Part shown: positions 28,425-35,886 of the stretch, in pieces
Layout: each line of letters opens with the position of its first letter
Position numbering within the stretch: position 1 is the first letter of the stretch
Source of the DNA: Ruminococcus flavefaciens
GTDB lineage: Bacteria; Bacillota; Clostridia; Oscillospirales; Ruminococcaceae
Direction of reading: 5' to 3'
DNA length: 48,057 nucleotides
Assembly: GCA_002310115.1 (NCBI GenBank)
Contig: DBYI01000118.1
Location: forward strand, 72,663-120,719
Notes under the pieces: model-generated
Seen by the model: the letters and a program-made list of their open reading frames with translations, nothing else
The model's database searches: none
What the model was told of the DNA's origin: nothing
Position numbers and translations under genes: made by a program

Positions 28425-29186
28425 ATGGTATACGAACTACACGATACTTCCAAAGTAAAAAGACTATTTGAAGGATGGGATGAAACACCGATCTATTCCT
28501 GCATCCAAAAAATCATGGGAAAGATCTATGTAGTAAATCCGGAGAACCCTATATCTGCGTTTGCGTTTGTAGGATGTTTCGGCTTTTATGCAGGCAAGCC
28601 TGACCTGGAACTGATAAAGAACAAGCCTGCAGGATTTGTGATCATGGTACCTCAGAACAGAAACTGGGCGGAACTGATTGAACACGTATATCCAGATGCA
28701 AGGGAAGTGACACGATATGCGATCCGAAAGGATACGATATTTTATCCTGATGCTCTGAAGAATAATCTTCAACTGCTCCCTGACGGATATAAACTTAAAA
28801 ACATTGACGGAAAGATCTATGAAAAGTGCCTTAAAAATCCTGTGACGGCAGATTTTGTATCTGCATTCGGAAGCAAAGAACAATATCTGAAATACGGCAG
28901 GGGCATGGTGATTTTAAAGGACGGCAGGATAGTATCAGGCGCCTCATCCTATACTCGCTACAAAGATGGCATTGAACTTGAAGTAGAAACAGTCGAATCA
29001 GAACGCAGAAAGAAGCTTGCGCTCATTTCATGCTCGGCATTGATTCTCAGATGTCTGGAAGAAGACTTATATCCAAGCTGGGATGCACATGATATGAATT
29101 CTGTTCATCTAGCAGAGAAATTAGGATATAAATTCGATCATACATATACTGCGTATGAGGTATCAGTAGGCGAAAAGACACATTAA
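28425..29186 (+). CDS. GNAT family N-acetyltransferase (ZmaR-like group)
   Basis: A 253-residue protein starting after CAGGAG. It resembles the Firmicutes GNAT group named after zwittermicin resistance protein ZmaR: an N-terminal domain with two strands around SAFAFVGCFGFYAGKPD and a C-terminal acetyl-CoA domain with VILKDGRIVSGASSYTRY, EVETVESERRKKLALISCSA and YPSWDAHDMNSVHLAEKLGY. In this group the arginine-rich RRKKLA stretch replaces the usual RxxGxG loop. The acceptor is unknown. It is unrelated in sequence detail to the GNAT at 26033. Transcription probably starts in the repeat just upstream. Confidence 0.85.
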   Translation: MVYELHDTSKVKRLFEGWDETPIYSCIQKIMGKIYVVNPENPISAFAFVGCFGFYAGKPDLELIKNKPAGFVIMVPQNRNWAELIEHVYPDAREVTRYAIRKDTIFYPDALKNNLQLLPDGYKLKNIDGKIYEKCLKNPVTADFVSAFGSKEQYLKYGRGMVILKDGRIVSGASSYTRYKDGIELEVETVESERRKKLALISCSALILRCLEEDLYPSWDAHDMNSVHLAEKLGYKFDHTYTAYEVSVGEKTH

Positions 29187-29238
29187 AGACAGTAAAATGA
29201 ATGTAATAAGTATATAATTCAGATTAAAAGTGAAATAT

Positions 29239-29547
29239 ATGCTCAAAGAATTTGAAAGCAGTATCAACGACAATTCATTTAATGATTATTGATACGATGT
29301 TGCACTTTTTGAGGCTCAGAAAATGCTTAACAGCTTGTCTGATGAGGAATAGATGGAATTGTCTGAAAAGATAAGCGATTACTTTGAAATAGTTCAAATG
29401 CGCTGCGTGGAGTGTTTATCGAATATTGACTACAGGAACAATTTGTTACTAATCCCAGACTCAGCGATACCCATAATCGTGAGTTGTTTTGTAACTTGCT
29501 TCGAGTCGCTGAGAAATATTGATCTTTCATCTTTATTTCAGAACTAA
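29239..29547 (+). pseudogene. Decayed small gene with two in-frame stops
   Basis: One frame reads MLKEFESSINDNSFNDY, TGA (29290-29292), YDVALFEAQKMLNSLSDEE, TAG (29350-29352), MELSEKISDYFEIVQMRCVECLSNID and continues less convincingly to TAA at 29545. LSDEE followed by W is a common motif in small helical (HEAT-like or immunity-like) proteins, so the TAG is probably a mutated tryptophan codon (TGG). The TGA may be too. I do not recognise the family with certainty. There is no good ribosome site for a restart at 29353. Confidence 0.5.
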
Positions 29548-29587
29548 AAGGAACGGCTTTTGCTAAGAGTCTAAGAATATTCTGCTG

Positions 29588-29634
29588 ATGCATCAAAGCT
29601 TGAAAGAATTGTATTTAAAGCTTTTTTGATGCAT
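29588..29634. other. Long inverted repeat
   Basis: ATGCATCAAAGCTT (29588-29601) pairs with AAGCTTTTTTGATGCAT (29618-29634) with a small bulge. It lies between the decayed gene and the convergent dockerin gene and could be a two-way terminator. Confidence 0.5.
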
Positions 29635-29677
29635 TAGGCTAATGACTTCATAATGAGAAATGTATTGAAATCTGCTT

Positions 29678-31846
29678 TCAGTCGGCTTTGCTCTTATCAG
29701 TACAGGATAGCTCTTCTAACTCAAAAAAGCCCTTGGTATCCTCTGTCTTAAAACTGAATTCTACTAAATCCGGTTTGAACTCCTCCTTGCCGAAGTATTT
29801 CAGCAGCTCAGAAAAATCTATCTCTACGTCAAAATTGCAGATCTCATCGTTCTTAACGCTGTCCTCCTTTGGATAAAGATATATAAACCTATCGCTTTCT
29901 ATCTCATCCGGAAGATCCTCATTTTTGTCAATATAATACTCTTTGCCACCTATTTCAACCAACTTCATATCATCTGGATCAGTGTTCCACCTTAATCTCT
30001 CGTCTTCACTGGCGCCATATTCGATAATGAATCTCACTTTTTCGTAATCATTTTTAAATTCTGCCTCAACGGTTATTTCTATACTACTTTCTTTCCAGCT
30101 TAAATCACACGAATCAGCCTTAGCAGTTCCGGAATACTTCAAAGTAAGTTCGTCATAATTTTCCATTTTTTGACTGCTTGACATCTTGTAAAAGATCTTC
30201 TCACTCCACTGAGTAATGAATGAGCCATCACTGCATACTGCTGATTTTATCTCACCAACATTGTCTTCTACACTGTGTGCATTGAATTCTACGTTGCCTA
30301 CGGTCTCGTTAAAAACATCCGCAAAATATACTCTCTCTTTTTCATGTTCGGGTAGTTGTTTTGTTTTTCCGAGCACAAACTGGTTAAGCGCAACAAGGTC
30401 GCTAATATTCAGCTTACAATCGCCGTTTACATCCTGATAAAAGTTAACATTATATTCATCAGTCAAGAGAAGCAGTCTTCTGACTACGATCACATCATAA
30501 ATATCAACCGATCCGTCTCCATTCACATCGCCAAGGACAGCATGCTCTTTTTTTGCAAGCTTATCCCTGATATCGATGCTGTCAGCTAAGTAAAAATCGT
30601 CAACACAGAAATCTACAGGCTCTTCGGATACTATGCGTAGGACACCATCTGCAAAATTATTGTTGAACAACAAAAACTGTAGATCTTCCACATCCGTCCA
30701 TACGCCGGATGGGATGGTTCTAGAATACATGTCGTTTGAATAATTTGATTTGGAGTTAAGATCGATTAACTGAAATATGAACTTGATATTTTTGCCACTG
30801 TTTTGATATAGTTTCAAACCTGCTAGGATCTCACTGCCGTCAAAGTCGTATGGATCGATCTTGAACTCAAAGGCGCGTTTGGCTTGATCCTCCCCCGATA
30901 TCAGCATAGAATGTTCACCGCTGAATGAATGATCGGTATCATATATAGCTTCAGTTCCCTCGAAAGGCGCTCCTGCCATTTCGTTCTCGGTCTCAAAATT
31001 CACGAATACTTTCCTGCCCTCTTCATCTGTCGGAAGAGGATCATGCTTATTATATGTAAACTGCGGTCCGTAGTTGTTCTCCCCCGTTATCTCCTTGGTT
31101 ATTTCAATAGAGTTTATTCTGGCACTGCCAGCACTTCTGTACGCGTGAACGCTGAACCCCACATCGTACACGAATCCCAGATCAAGGCCTGAATCCTGCC
31201 ATTTCCTGAAGTGATCCGCGACATTGATAGTATTCTTTATATTGCAGACACCATCCGTCTTTTCAGCAAGATTATCACGTGCCACACTGTAATAGATATA
31301 TGTAGTGGGAGGTATATTTCCCCCCCAATAGTCCGTCATCGAAGATAACCTGCCATTATAGATATCATAGGTTATACCGTTGGATTCAAATGAACCGAGA
31401 GCATTTTCCATGACAGGGCGCCAGCTGCCCCAGCTGTCTACTATATAAAACTTATAATAGGCATTGGAGTCCTCCATCCAGCCATAAATGCCTGAAAAGC
31501 CGTTACCGTCCATATAGTCAACATCTTCGTCATATGTAACGGTATATTCTTTTATCTGCGAAGCATATACATTTTTTCTTTCAAATTTTTCGCCTTTCAT
31601 CGCAACAGAGTTCTCAATACCGCTCCAGTTCAAAGTAAAACCGTTATTTTCAGTGTTTTCATATTCAAACTCTCCTGTGCAATTCTGATTCCAAAATTCG
31701 TAGTAATAACCGTCTACAGTATCACTCTCCATAAAATCAACCGCATATACCTGAGCCGACGGGATCACGGACGGCAGGCTAACTGCGCTGAACATACAAA
31801 GTCCAGCCGTCAGAGCGGATAGTGTTTTTGTGAACAACTTTGGCAT
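29678..31846 (-). CDS. GH11-like dockerin protein with both catalytic glutamates replaced
   Basis: A 722-residue secreted protein starting at 31846 after GAGGAGG. Signal peptide about 1-35; GH11 jelly roll about 40-250; CBM22-like domain about 285-440; dockerin about 443-500 (DVNGDGSVDIYD, DVNGDCKLNISD); C-terminal beta-rich region 505-722. The GH11 match is clear (GYYYEFWNQ, YGW, YIVDSWGSWRP, GITYDIYN, YYSVAR, DHFRKWQDSGLDLG, AYRSAGSA). In xylanases the nucleophile lies just before Y-x-V-D and the acid/base before G-Y-Q-S-S-G. Here those positions are Lys132 and His234, so xylanase activity is not expected. The C-terminal region (RFIIEYGAS, VEIGGKEYYI, VEFSFKTEDTKGFFELEEL) weakly echoes a second GH11/GH12-type jelly roll, which is a guess. 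Probably a docked xylan-binding pseudoenzyme. Confidence 0.88.
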   Translation of the reverse strand: MPKLFTKTLSALTAGLCMFSAVSLPSVIPSAQVYAVDFMESDTVDGYYYEFWNQNCTGEFEYENTENNGFTLNWSGIENSVAMKGEKFERKNVYASQIKEYTVTYDEDVDYMDGNGFSGIYGWMEDSNAYYKFYIVDSWGSWRPVMENALGSFESNGITYDIYNGRLSSMTDYWGGNIPPTTYIYYSVARDNLAEKTDGVCNIKNTINVADHFRKWQDSGLDLGFVYDVGFSVHAYRSAGSARINSIEITKEITGENNYGPQFTYNKHDPLPTDEEGRKVFVNFETENEMAGAPFEGTEAIYDTDHSFSGEHSMLISGEDQAKRAFEFKIDPYDFDGSEILAGLKLYQNSGKNIKFIFQLIDLNSKSNYSNDMYSRTIPSGVWTDVEDLQFLLFNNNFADGVLRIVSEEPVDFCVDDFYLADSIDIRDKLAKKEHAVLGDVNGDGSVDIYDVIVVRRLLLLTDEYNVNFYQDVNGDCKLNISDLVALNQFVLGKTKQLPEHEKERVYFADVFNETVGNVEFNAHSVEDNVGEIKSAVCSDGSFITQWSEKIFYKMSSSQKMENYDELTLKYSGTAKADSCDLSWKESSIEITVEAEFKNDYEKVRFIIEYGASEDERLRWNTDPDDMKLVEIGGKEYYIDKNEDLPDEIESDRFIYLYPKEDSVKNDEICNFDVEIDFSELLKYFGKEEFKPDLVEFSFKTEDTKGFFELEELSCTDKSKAD

Positions 31847-31939
31847 AATATTTCCTCCTCACTTAAACCTCATGTCGGCAGTATAACCGCCGCAAACAAA
31901 ACATAACATCTGAAAGCGAATATAACATATCCTGTGTTA

Positions 31940-31968
31940 ATAATATCATTTATTTCATCATATGTCAA
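31940..31968 (-). promoter_or_regulatory. Promoter of the GH11-like gene
   Basis: Minus strand TTGACA (31968-31963), 17-base spacer, TATTAT (31945-31940). Confidence 0.8.
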
Positions 31969-32000
31969 AGCTTTTATTGCGGATATTTATTTAAAATGAG

Positions 32001-32037
32001 AGCCGACTTATCATTTCTCTCATGTCAGGAGTCGGCT
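32001..32037 (-). terminator. Possible terminator of the membrane-protein operon
   Basis: AGCCGACT and AGTCGGCT form an 8-bp stem with a 21-base loop, overlapping the stop of the 41-residue gene and followed on the minus strand by CTCATTTTAAAT. Confidence 0.4.
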
Positions 32038-32150
32038 GAACTTCGTTTTATAACCTGTATAAGCAATAAAAGCGACACTGCCATCATGCACGTTCTGGGC
32101 AGCAATATGATCGTTTTTTTATGCTGTTTTCCCCATTCATAATATTTCAT
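32025..32150 (-). CDS. 41-residue single-pass membrane protein
   Basis: A small frame starting at ATG 32150 with GGAAG 7 bases upstream, 13 bases after the stop of the preceding membrane-protein gene. The product is MKYYEWGKQHKKTIILLPRT followed by a hydrophobic CMMAVSLLLLIQVI and a KRSSADS tail. One membrane segment is predicted, with positive residues ahead of it. No family is recognised. The ribosome site and tight spacing argue for a real last gene of this operon. Confidence 0.55.
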   Translation of the reverse strand: MKYYEWGKQHKKTIILLPRTCMMAVSLLLLIQVIKRSSADS

Positions 32151-32163
32151 TCTATCACTTCCG

Positions 32164-32655
32164 TTAAATTACTTTTGCAAGTAGAACCAAAAGTCCTGCG
32201 ACGATAGCCGCACCGATCACCCATATAGCTGCAAGACATGAACGCTTTTTCAGTACCTGCGCCCATGTCTGCACAAACGGAATATCCTCAGTTCCTTTCA
32301 GAATCCAGAATTTGCTGTGACCTACCCATAGTTTATCAATTACGCCGCCGTCATAGATATTCATGACTTCGAGAAACAGAAGTGCCTGTAAATATGCTGT
32401 TTTGAAGTCGCTGATACGATTCCACACGGCAATGATAAGTACAAGTGCAGTCAGCATAACGATATAGAAAAGCGTCATAAAGCGTTTTCGCTGTTTTTTC
32501 ACAGTTTCTCTGTCAGTCAGACCGATTTTGTATGCCCGTTCCTGCACAGCTTTCGGATAGAAATACAGTCCGTTTATCGCTCCGCCCCTGACGGCATATC
32601 TGACCATCGCCGTGAACAGAAGGCAGTATAATATCAGCTGTAACAACAATATCAT
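32164..32655 (-). CDS. Four-segment membrane protein, unknown function
   Basis: A 163-residue protein starting at 32655 after AAAGGAG. Four hydrophobic segments are seen: about 3-18, 62-80, 88-98 (weaker) and 140-161. A short conserved-looking stretch NGLYFYPKAVQERAYKIGL follows the first segment. The layout (segment, short loop with FP or YP and a K-rich cytoplasmic part, two segments, a DKLWVG or DFLARI-type motif, last segment) parallels the two membrane proteins upstream at 33251 and 33848, so all three probably share ancestry. Function unknown. It is co-transcribed with the methyltransferase 5 bases upstream. Confidence 0.7.
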   Translation of the reverse strand: MILLLQLILYCLLFTAMVRYAVRGGAINGLYFYPKAVQERAYKIGLTDRETVKKQRKRFMTLFYIVMLTALVLIIAVWNRISDFKTAYLQALLFLEVMNIYDGGVIDKLWVGHSKFWILKGTEDIPFVQTWAQVLKKRSCLAAIWVIGAAIVAGLLVLLAKVI

Positions 32656-32660
32656 TATCT

Positions 32661-33182
32661 TTACTCCTTTTGAATTGATATAACGAGGACTTTCTGTTTG
32701 AAGCCGCAGGTTTTATGACTCAAAACTTTCATGTTTGCATTTTCGCACAGTTTCATTATCGCTGCATTGTTATACATTCTGAAAGCCGAATTTGCACGAT
32801 GTACAGAACCTGCATAAAGAGAATTATATGCGATGATGAGCCGTCCACCTGATTTTGTGATGCGTTTTATCTCATTCAACGTTCTTACAGCATCAGTCCA
32901 GAAATAACAGGTATCCGTTGTTATTACGGTATCAAAAAAATCATCAGGATAATCTGTTATTTCAATACTGCATGACGACAGCGCTGCTCGTGTTCCAAGC
33001 CGTTTATTCGCACACCACAGCATATCTTTTGAAATATCTATGCAGTCAAGTGCTGTTTGCGAAAAACTTCTGCTTATCATTTCAAGCTGAGAACCCGAAC
33101 CGAAGCCTATCTCAAGAAGAGTTACGGGAGAACAGAGTTCTTTCAGAACAGCTTTGTGCATTTTTCTGTTTGATAAAGACAT
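32661..33182 (-). CDS. SAM-dependent methyltransferase, N-terminus cut off by an in-frame TAG
   Basis: A 173-residue class I methyltransferase fold: motif I LLEIGFGSGSQ, then ALDCIDISKDML, DTVITTDTCYFW and GGRLIIAYNS. The frame continues upstream of this start: an ATG at 33248, two bases past the previous gene, gives MKYFIKQFGDPKGMTGWILG and then TAG at 33186-33188, three bases before the start reported here. QFGxPxG openings are usual in this methyltransferase group, so the gene was originally about 195 codons. Either the gene is damaged, or translation restarts at 33182 right after the amber codon. No clear ribosome site precedes 33182. The substrate is unknown. Confidence 0.7.
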   Translation of the reverse strand: MSLSNRKMHKAVLKELCSPVTLLEIGFGSGSQLEMISRSFSQTALDCIDISKDMLWCANKRLGTRAALSSCSIEITDYPDDFFDTVITTDTCYFWTDAVRTLNEIKRITKSGGRLIIAYNSLYAGSVHRANSAFRMYNNAAIMKLCENANMKVLSHKTCGFKQKVLVISIQKE

Positions 33183-33250
33183 TATCTACCCAAGAATCCA
33201 GCCTGTCATGCCTTTCGGATCACCGAATTGTTTGATAAAATACTTCATAT

Positions 33251-33748
33251 TCAACTTAATAAAGTACCGATTACGGCAACGATAACTCCTGCCAACGGAC
33301 AGAACAGCAATGGCCACGCAAGACCGTGTTCAGGCACTGCGAGTTTCCTCCAACCACTCCATTTCCAGTCGGAATGTCCCTCTGCTCCTTTTATAAGTCC
33401 TTTATCCATGACATATATTCTCGCAAGAAAATCAAGCAGGAAGAAATCTCCTGCATTGACAAACATCATTTCAGTGTATCCCGTCCAGAACAGGTTCTTG
33501 AAACCGCTGACACCTGCAAGATGTGCGCTTACCGCCATATACAGAAACATCAGCAGATATATGACTATCAGAACACAGCGCAGCACTTTTACATCTTTCA
33601 TATTAACATAGGGGGCTGCTGCTTGTTTTATTCCTTTCGGAAACATTCTGCTGTATGCCTGCGGAAATACATAGAAGAACAGCCTGACCAAACCATTGAA
33701 TATTACGCACATTACTATACCGTCTAATATCGTTCTTGACCATTTCAT
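33251..33748 (-). CDS. Tetraspan membrane protein, unknown function
   Basis: A 165-residue protein starting at 33748 after GTAGGAGG. Hydrophobic segments lie at about 8-28, 56-76, 88-108 and 143-163. It shares with the neighbouring frame at 33848 the layout of a first segment, an FPKxxxxA motif (FPKGIKQAAAP here, FPKDVQEALKP there), two middle segments and a DFF(L)LD or DIIALD motif. The end GLAWPLLFCPLAGVIVAVIGTLL forms the last segment. I know no function. The operon also has a CPBP protease and a methyltransferase. Confidence 0.75.
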   Translation of the reverse strand: MKWSRTILDGIVMCVIFNGLVRLFFYVFPQAYSRMFPKGIKQAAAPYVNMKDVKVLRCVLIVIYLLMFLYMAVSAHLAGVSGFKNLFWTGYTEMMFVNAGDFFLLDFLARIYVMDKGLIKGAEGHSDWKWSGWRKLAVPEHGLAWPLLFCPLAGVIVAVIGTLLS

Positions 33749-33847
33749 AGCCGCCTCCTACATCTTTGAAAATACAAAAGCCAATACCAAGCAGCATATC
33801 AGCATAAAAACGCTTTGTTCGAGATGCTGCTTTCTGTTATATCCGAA

Positions 33848-34261
33848 TTACTGCCAGCCTGCACAGTCTTTGGTTTCGGGGAAGAAATGGGGAGAGAAAT
33901 ATGTTTTGGTCAGCAGCAAGTAATCGAGAGCGATGATATCAAATGCCTTTGTGCCGAAAGCAATGATAAGAAACCGCAGCAGATACTGACTGTATGTAAA
34001 ATCATGACGCATTCCGTCTACTCCGCCGAAAATGAATACACCGACAAACAGTAGACACATAATAATGATAAGGATACCGCCGAAAATTCTCTGTGCTTGG
34101 GGCTGTCTGTAGATTTCATCAAGGCGAGGTTTCAGAGCTTCCTGTACATCCTTAGGAAAGTTTTTTGCAAGTCCACGATAAGGCATAAATACGGTTGCTG
34201 TCAGTATCATCATGCACAGGAGGATGATATTGCAAAGTGTTAATAGTAGTGTCGTTTTCAT
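33848..34261 (-). CDS. Tetraspan membrane protein truncated by an in-frame TAA
   Basis: A 137-residue product from ATG 34261 (TAGGA about 10 bases upstream). It is a paralogue of the next gene. The stop is TAA at 33850-33848, after CAGGCTGGCAG. The same frame then continues FGYNRKQHLEQSVFMLICCLV and on to a TAG at 33760-33758, which would supply the fourth membrane segment found in the paralogue. The full gene was therefore probably about 167 codons and has been shortened by one nonsense change. It is intact up to that point with three membrane segments. Confidence 0.65.
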   Translation of the reverse strand: MKTTLLLTLCNIILLCMMILTATVFMPYRGLAKNFPKDVQEALKPRLDEIYRQPQAQRIFGGILIIIMCLLFVGVFIFGGVDGMRHDFTYSQYLLRFLIIAFGTKAFDIIALDYLLLTKTYFSPHFFPETKDCAGWQ

Positions 34262-34319
34262 TATTATCATTCCTATCATTTATATAACAATACGTCTGAA
34301 TAGTCCATGATTCCATGTA

Positions 34320-34925
34320 TCAGAACAGGTATCCAGATCGTCCCGTTTTTTCTTTTATAAACAAATAAATGCATGACCGAATTAACAGTCCAAGCAAGCT
34401 GCGTGTAACAAAATGCAAAAGATGATCTGCCGTGATCGGTTCCCATCCTGAGTATACCAAAATATGGATCATGCTGAACATCAAGTTCGGAACAACATAA
34501 CGAATGATCGCTTTCTCATTTTTCAAAAGATATGTAATGACATCTCTGAAAACAAATTCTTCCAAAAATGCGATAAACATAAGATAATACGGCAGATTCA
34601 AAACGATCCTGATTTTATTAGCCTGCTGAATCATACAATAGGCAGTCATAGCAATCAGTATTGTAATCAGGACAGCAACTGTGATCCGCTGATACTTTCC
34701 CTTTAATTTTAGATACATTTCATCAGCAAACCGCTCTTTTAAAGATAGGAGAGAGACAAAAAGCAGAACGATTGCCGGTATTGATACGATCAAGTTTTGC
34801 AGCAAAAACAAACCGACATTATCAGTCGCATTTTTCGGAGAAATCAAAACTCCATTGCGTATCCATGAATAAATAAAGAATATTGCAATACATATTTCGT
34901 ATGCCCGAATCAGCTGCTTATGCAA
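34320..34925 (-). CDS. CPBP-type intramembrane metalloprotease
   Basis: About 200 residues with six or so hydrophobic segments. The CPBP (CAAX protease and bacteriocin-processing) motifs are present: EEFVFRD as the EExxxR motif and FSMIHIL as the FxxxH motif. A third histidine region is seen at LLHFVTRSLLG. These proteases cleave inside membranes and include bacteriocin-immunity proteins; the target here is unknown. The start is uncertain: the best is TTG at 34925 without a good ribosome site, and the frame stays open upstream. The 5' end overlaps the 3' tail of a decayed hydrolase on the other strand, so a deletion may have removed the native upstream region. It heads the operon running to 32025. 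Confidence 0.75.
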   Translation of the reverse strand: MHKQLIRAYEICIAIFFIYSWIRNGVLISPKNATDNVGLFLLQNLIVSIPAIVLLFVSLLSLKERFADEMYLKLKGKYQRITVAVLITILIAMTAYCMIQQANKIRIVLNLPYYLMFIAFLEEFVFRDVITYLLKNEKAIIRYVVPNLMFSMIHILVYSGWEPITADHLLHFVTRSLLGLLIRSCIYLFIKEKTGRSGYLF

Positions 34926-34940
34926 TGCTTTGAGAATAAT

Positions 34941-35048
34941 AAAGCCCCTGTCAAGAAAAGCGCAGTGATACCGAAAGAGTCACACACCTTCTTCTTTGAT
35001 CAGCCTGAAGAATTTGTCAGGACGATTACAGATTATATCAGCAATTGA
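34941..35048 (+). pseudogene. C-terminal scrap of an alpha/beta hydrolase
   Basis: The plus strand reads KAPVKKSAVIPKESHTFFFD and then QPEEFVRTITDYISN before TGA (35046-35048). GxxH-TF(F)-x-x-PEEFxxxIxxFL is the usual end of alpha/beta hydrolases, including the catalytic histidine. The rest of the gene is missing; upstream is the CPBP gene in the opposite direction. Between 35049 and 35298 only short frames remain (for example TLNLDDVKEYLYAKSTKRR near 35200-35280), with no recognisable family. Confidence 0.5.
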
Positions 35049-35298
35049 AACTATGATGGCGATTTTTGTACAACTCACATACAAGCTTCATAATAGCGAT
35101 ATGCTACTTCATTTTTCACTGGCTGCTACACAGGCTACAATCAACGAAGGAAAGTAATTCCAAAATGCACTCAGATTGGCTATTTTACGCTGAATTTGGA
35201 CGATGTTAAAGAATACCTTTACGCGAAGTCCACAAAGCGTAGGATACTAAGCTGGCGTGATATACACGTTAATGTGTTTATCTGAATAAAACAATAGA

Positions 35299-35330
35299 GT
35301 CCTCACAGACGAAACTGTGAGGACTTTTTT
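35299..35330 (+). terminator. Strong rho-independent terminator
   Basis: GTCCTCACAG and CTGTGAGGAC pair perfectly around ACGAAA and are followed by TTTTTTG. It isolates the operon starting at 35367 from upstream reading. Confidence 0.9.
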
Positions 35331-35366
35331 GTCTGAAGTTAAATATCAAAAATAAAGCAAGGGTAC

Positions 35367-35395
35367 TTGACAAACGGGTTTATATTTGATAAAAT
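35367..35395 (+). promoter_or_regulatory. Promoter of the MarR-peroxidase operon
   Basis: TTGACA (35367-35372), 17-base spacer, TAAAAT (35390-35395). Just downstream, TATAATTGTAAAC includes AATTGTA, half of the operator known for OhrR-type regulators. Self-regulation by the first gene is a reasonable inference. Confidence 0.8.
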
Positions 35396-35431
35396 ATAAT
35401 TGTAAACAACATAAATTGAGGAGGCAGAACA

Positions 35432-35872
35432 ATGGAATACAACTACAAGGAAGCTATGAAGATTGAAAATCAGCTCTGTTTTCCACTGTATGCGGCAGCA
35501 AGAGCTGTAACGAGCTTATATACGCCGTATCTGAAGGAGTTGAATCTGACCTACACGCAGTATATAGTGATGCTTGTTCTGTGGGAGAAGGACGGCGTTA
35601 CTGTCGGAGACATATGCAAAAAACTCATGCTTGACAACGGCACGGTTTCGCCCCTTCTTAAAAAGATGAGCACACTCGGCTATCTCGAAAGAAATCACAG
35701 CAAAGATGACGAACGTTCAGTCCTCATTTATCTGACCGAACAGGGCAGAGCCTTGCAGGAACAGGCAAAGGATATCCCTGTGAAGGTTGGAAAGTGCGTA
35801 AAACTCAGTCCCGAAAAGGCAAAGCAGCTCTATTCGCTGCTGTATGAATTATTGGAAGAACATGATATCTGA
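35432..35872 (+). CDS. MarR family regulator, OhrR-like
   Basis: A 146-residue winged-helix repressor starting after GAGGAGG. The opening IENQLCFPLYAAARAVTSLY carries the single N-terminal cysteine that OhrR proteins use to sense organic peroxides. TYTQYIVMLVLWE, VGDICKKLMLDNGTVSPLLKKM and the wing (GYLERNHSKDDERSVLIYLT) follow as in the family. Its neighbour is a glutathione peroxidase rather than Ohr, but both remove hydroperoxides, which supports peroxide sensing. It is probably autoregulated through the site beside its promoter. The four genes that follow are in one direction with short gaps. Confidence 0.88.
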   Translation: MEYNYKEAMKIENQLCFPLYAAARAVTSLYTPYLKELNLTYTQYIVMLVLWEKDGVTVGDICKKLMLDNGTVSPLLKKMSTLGYLERNHSKDDERSVLIYLTEQGRALQEQAKDIPVKVGKCVKLSPEKAKQLYSLLYELLEEHDI

Positions 35873-35886
35873 AAGGAGCATGAAGT

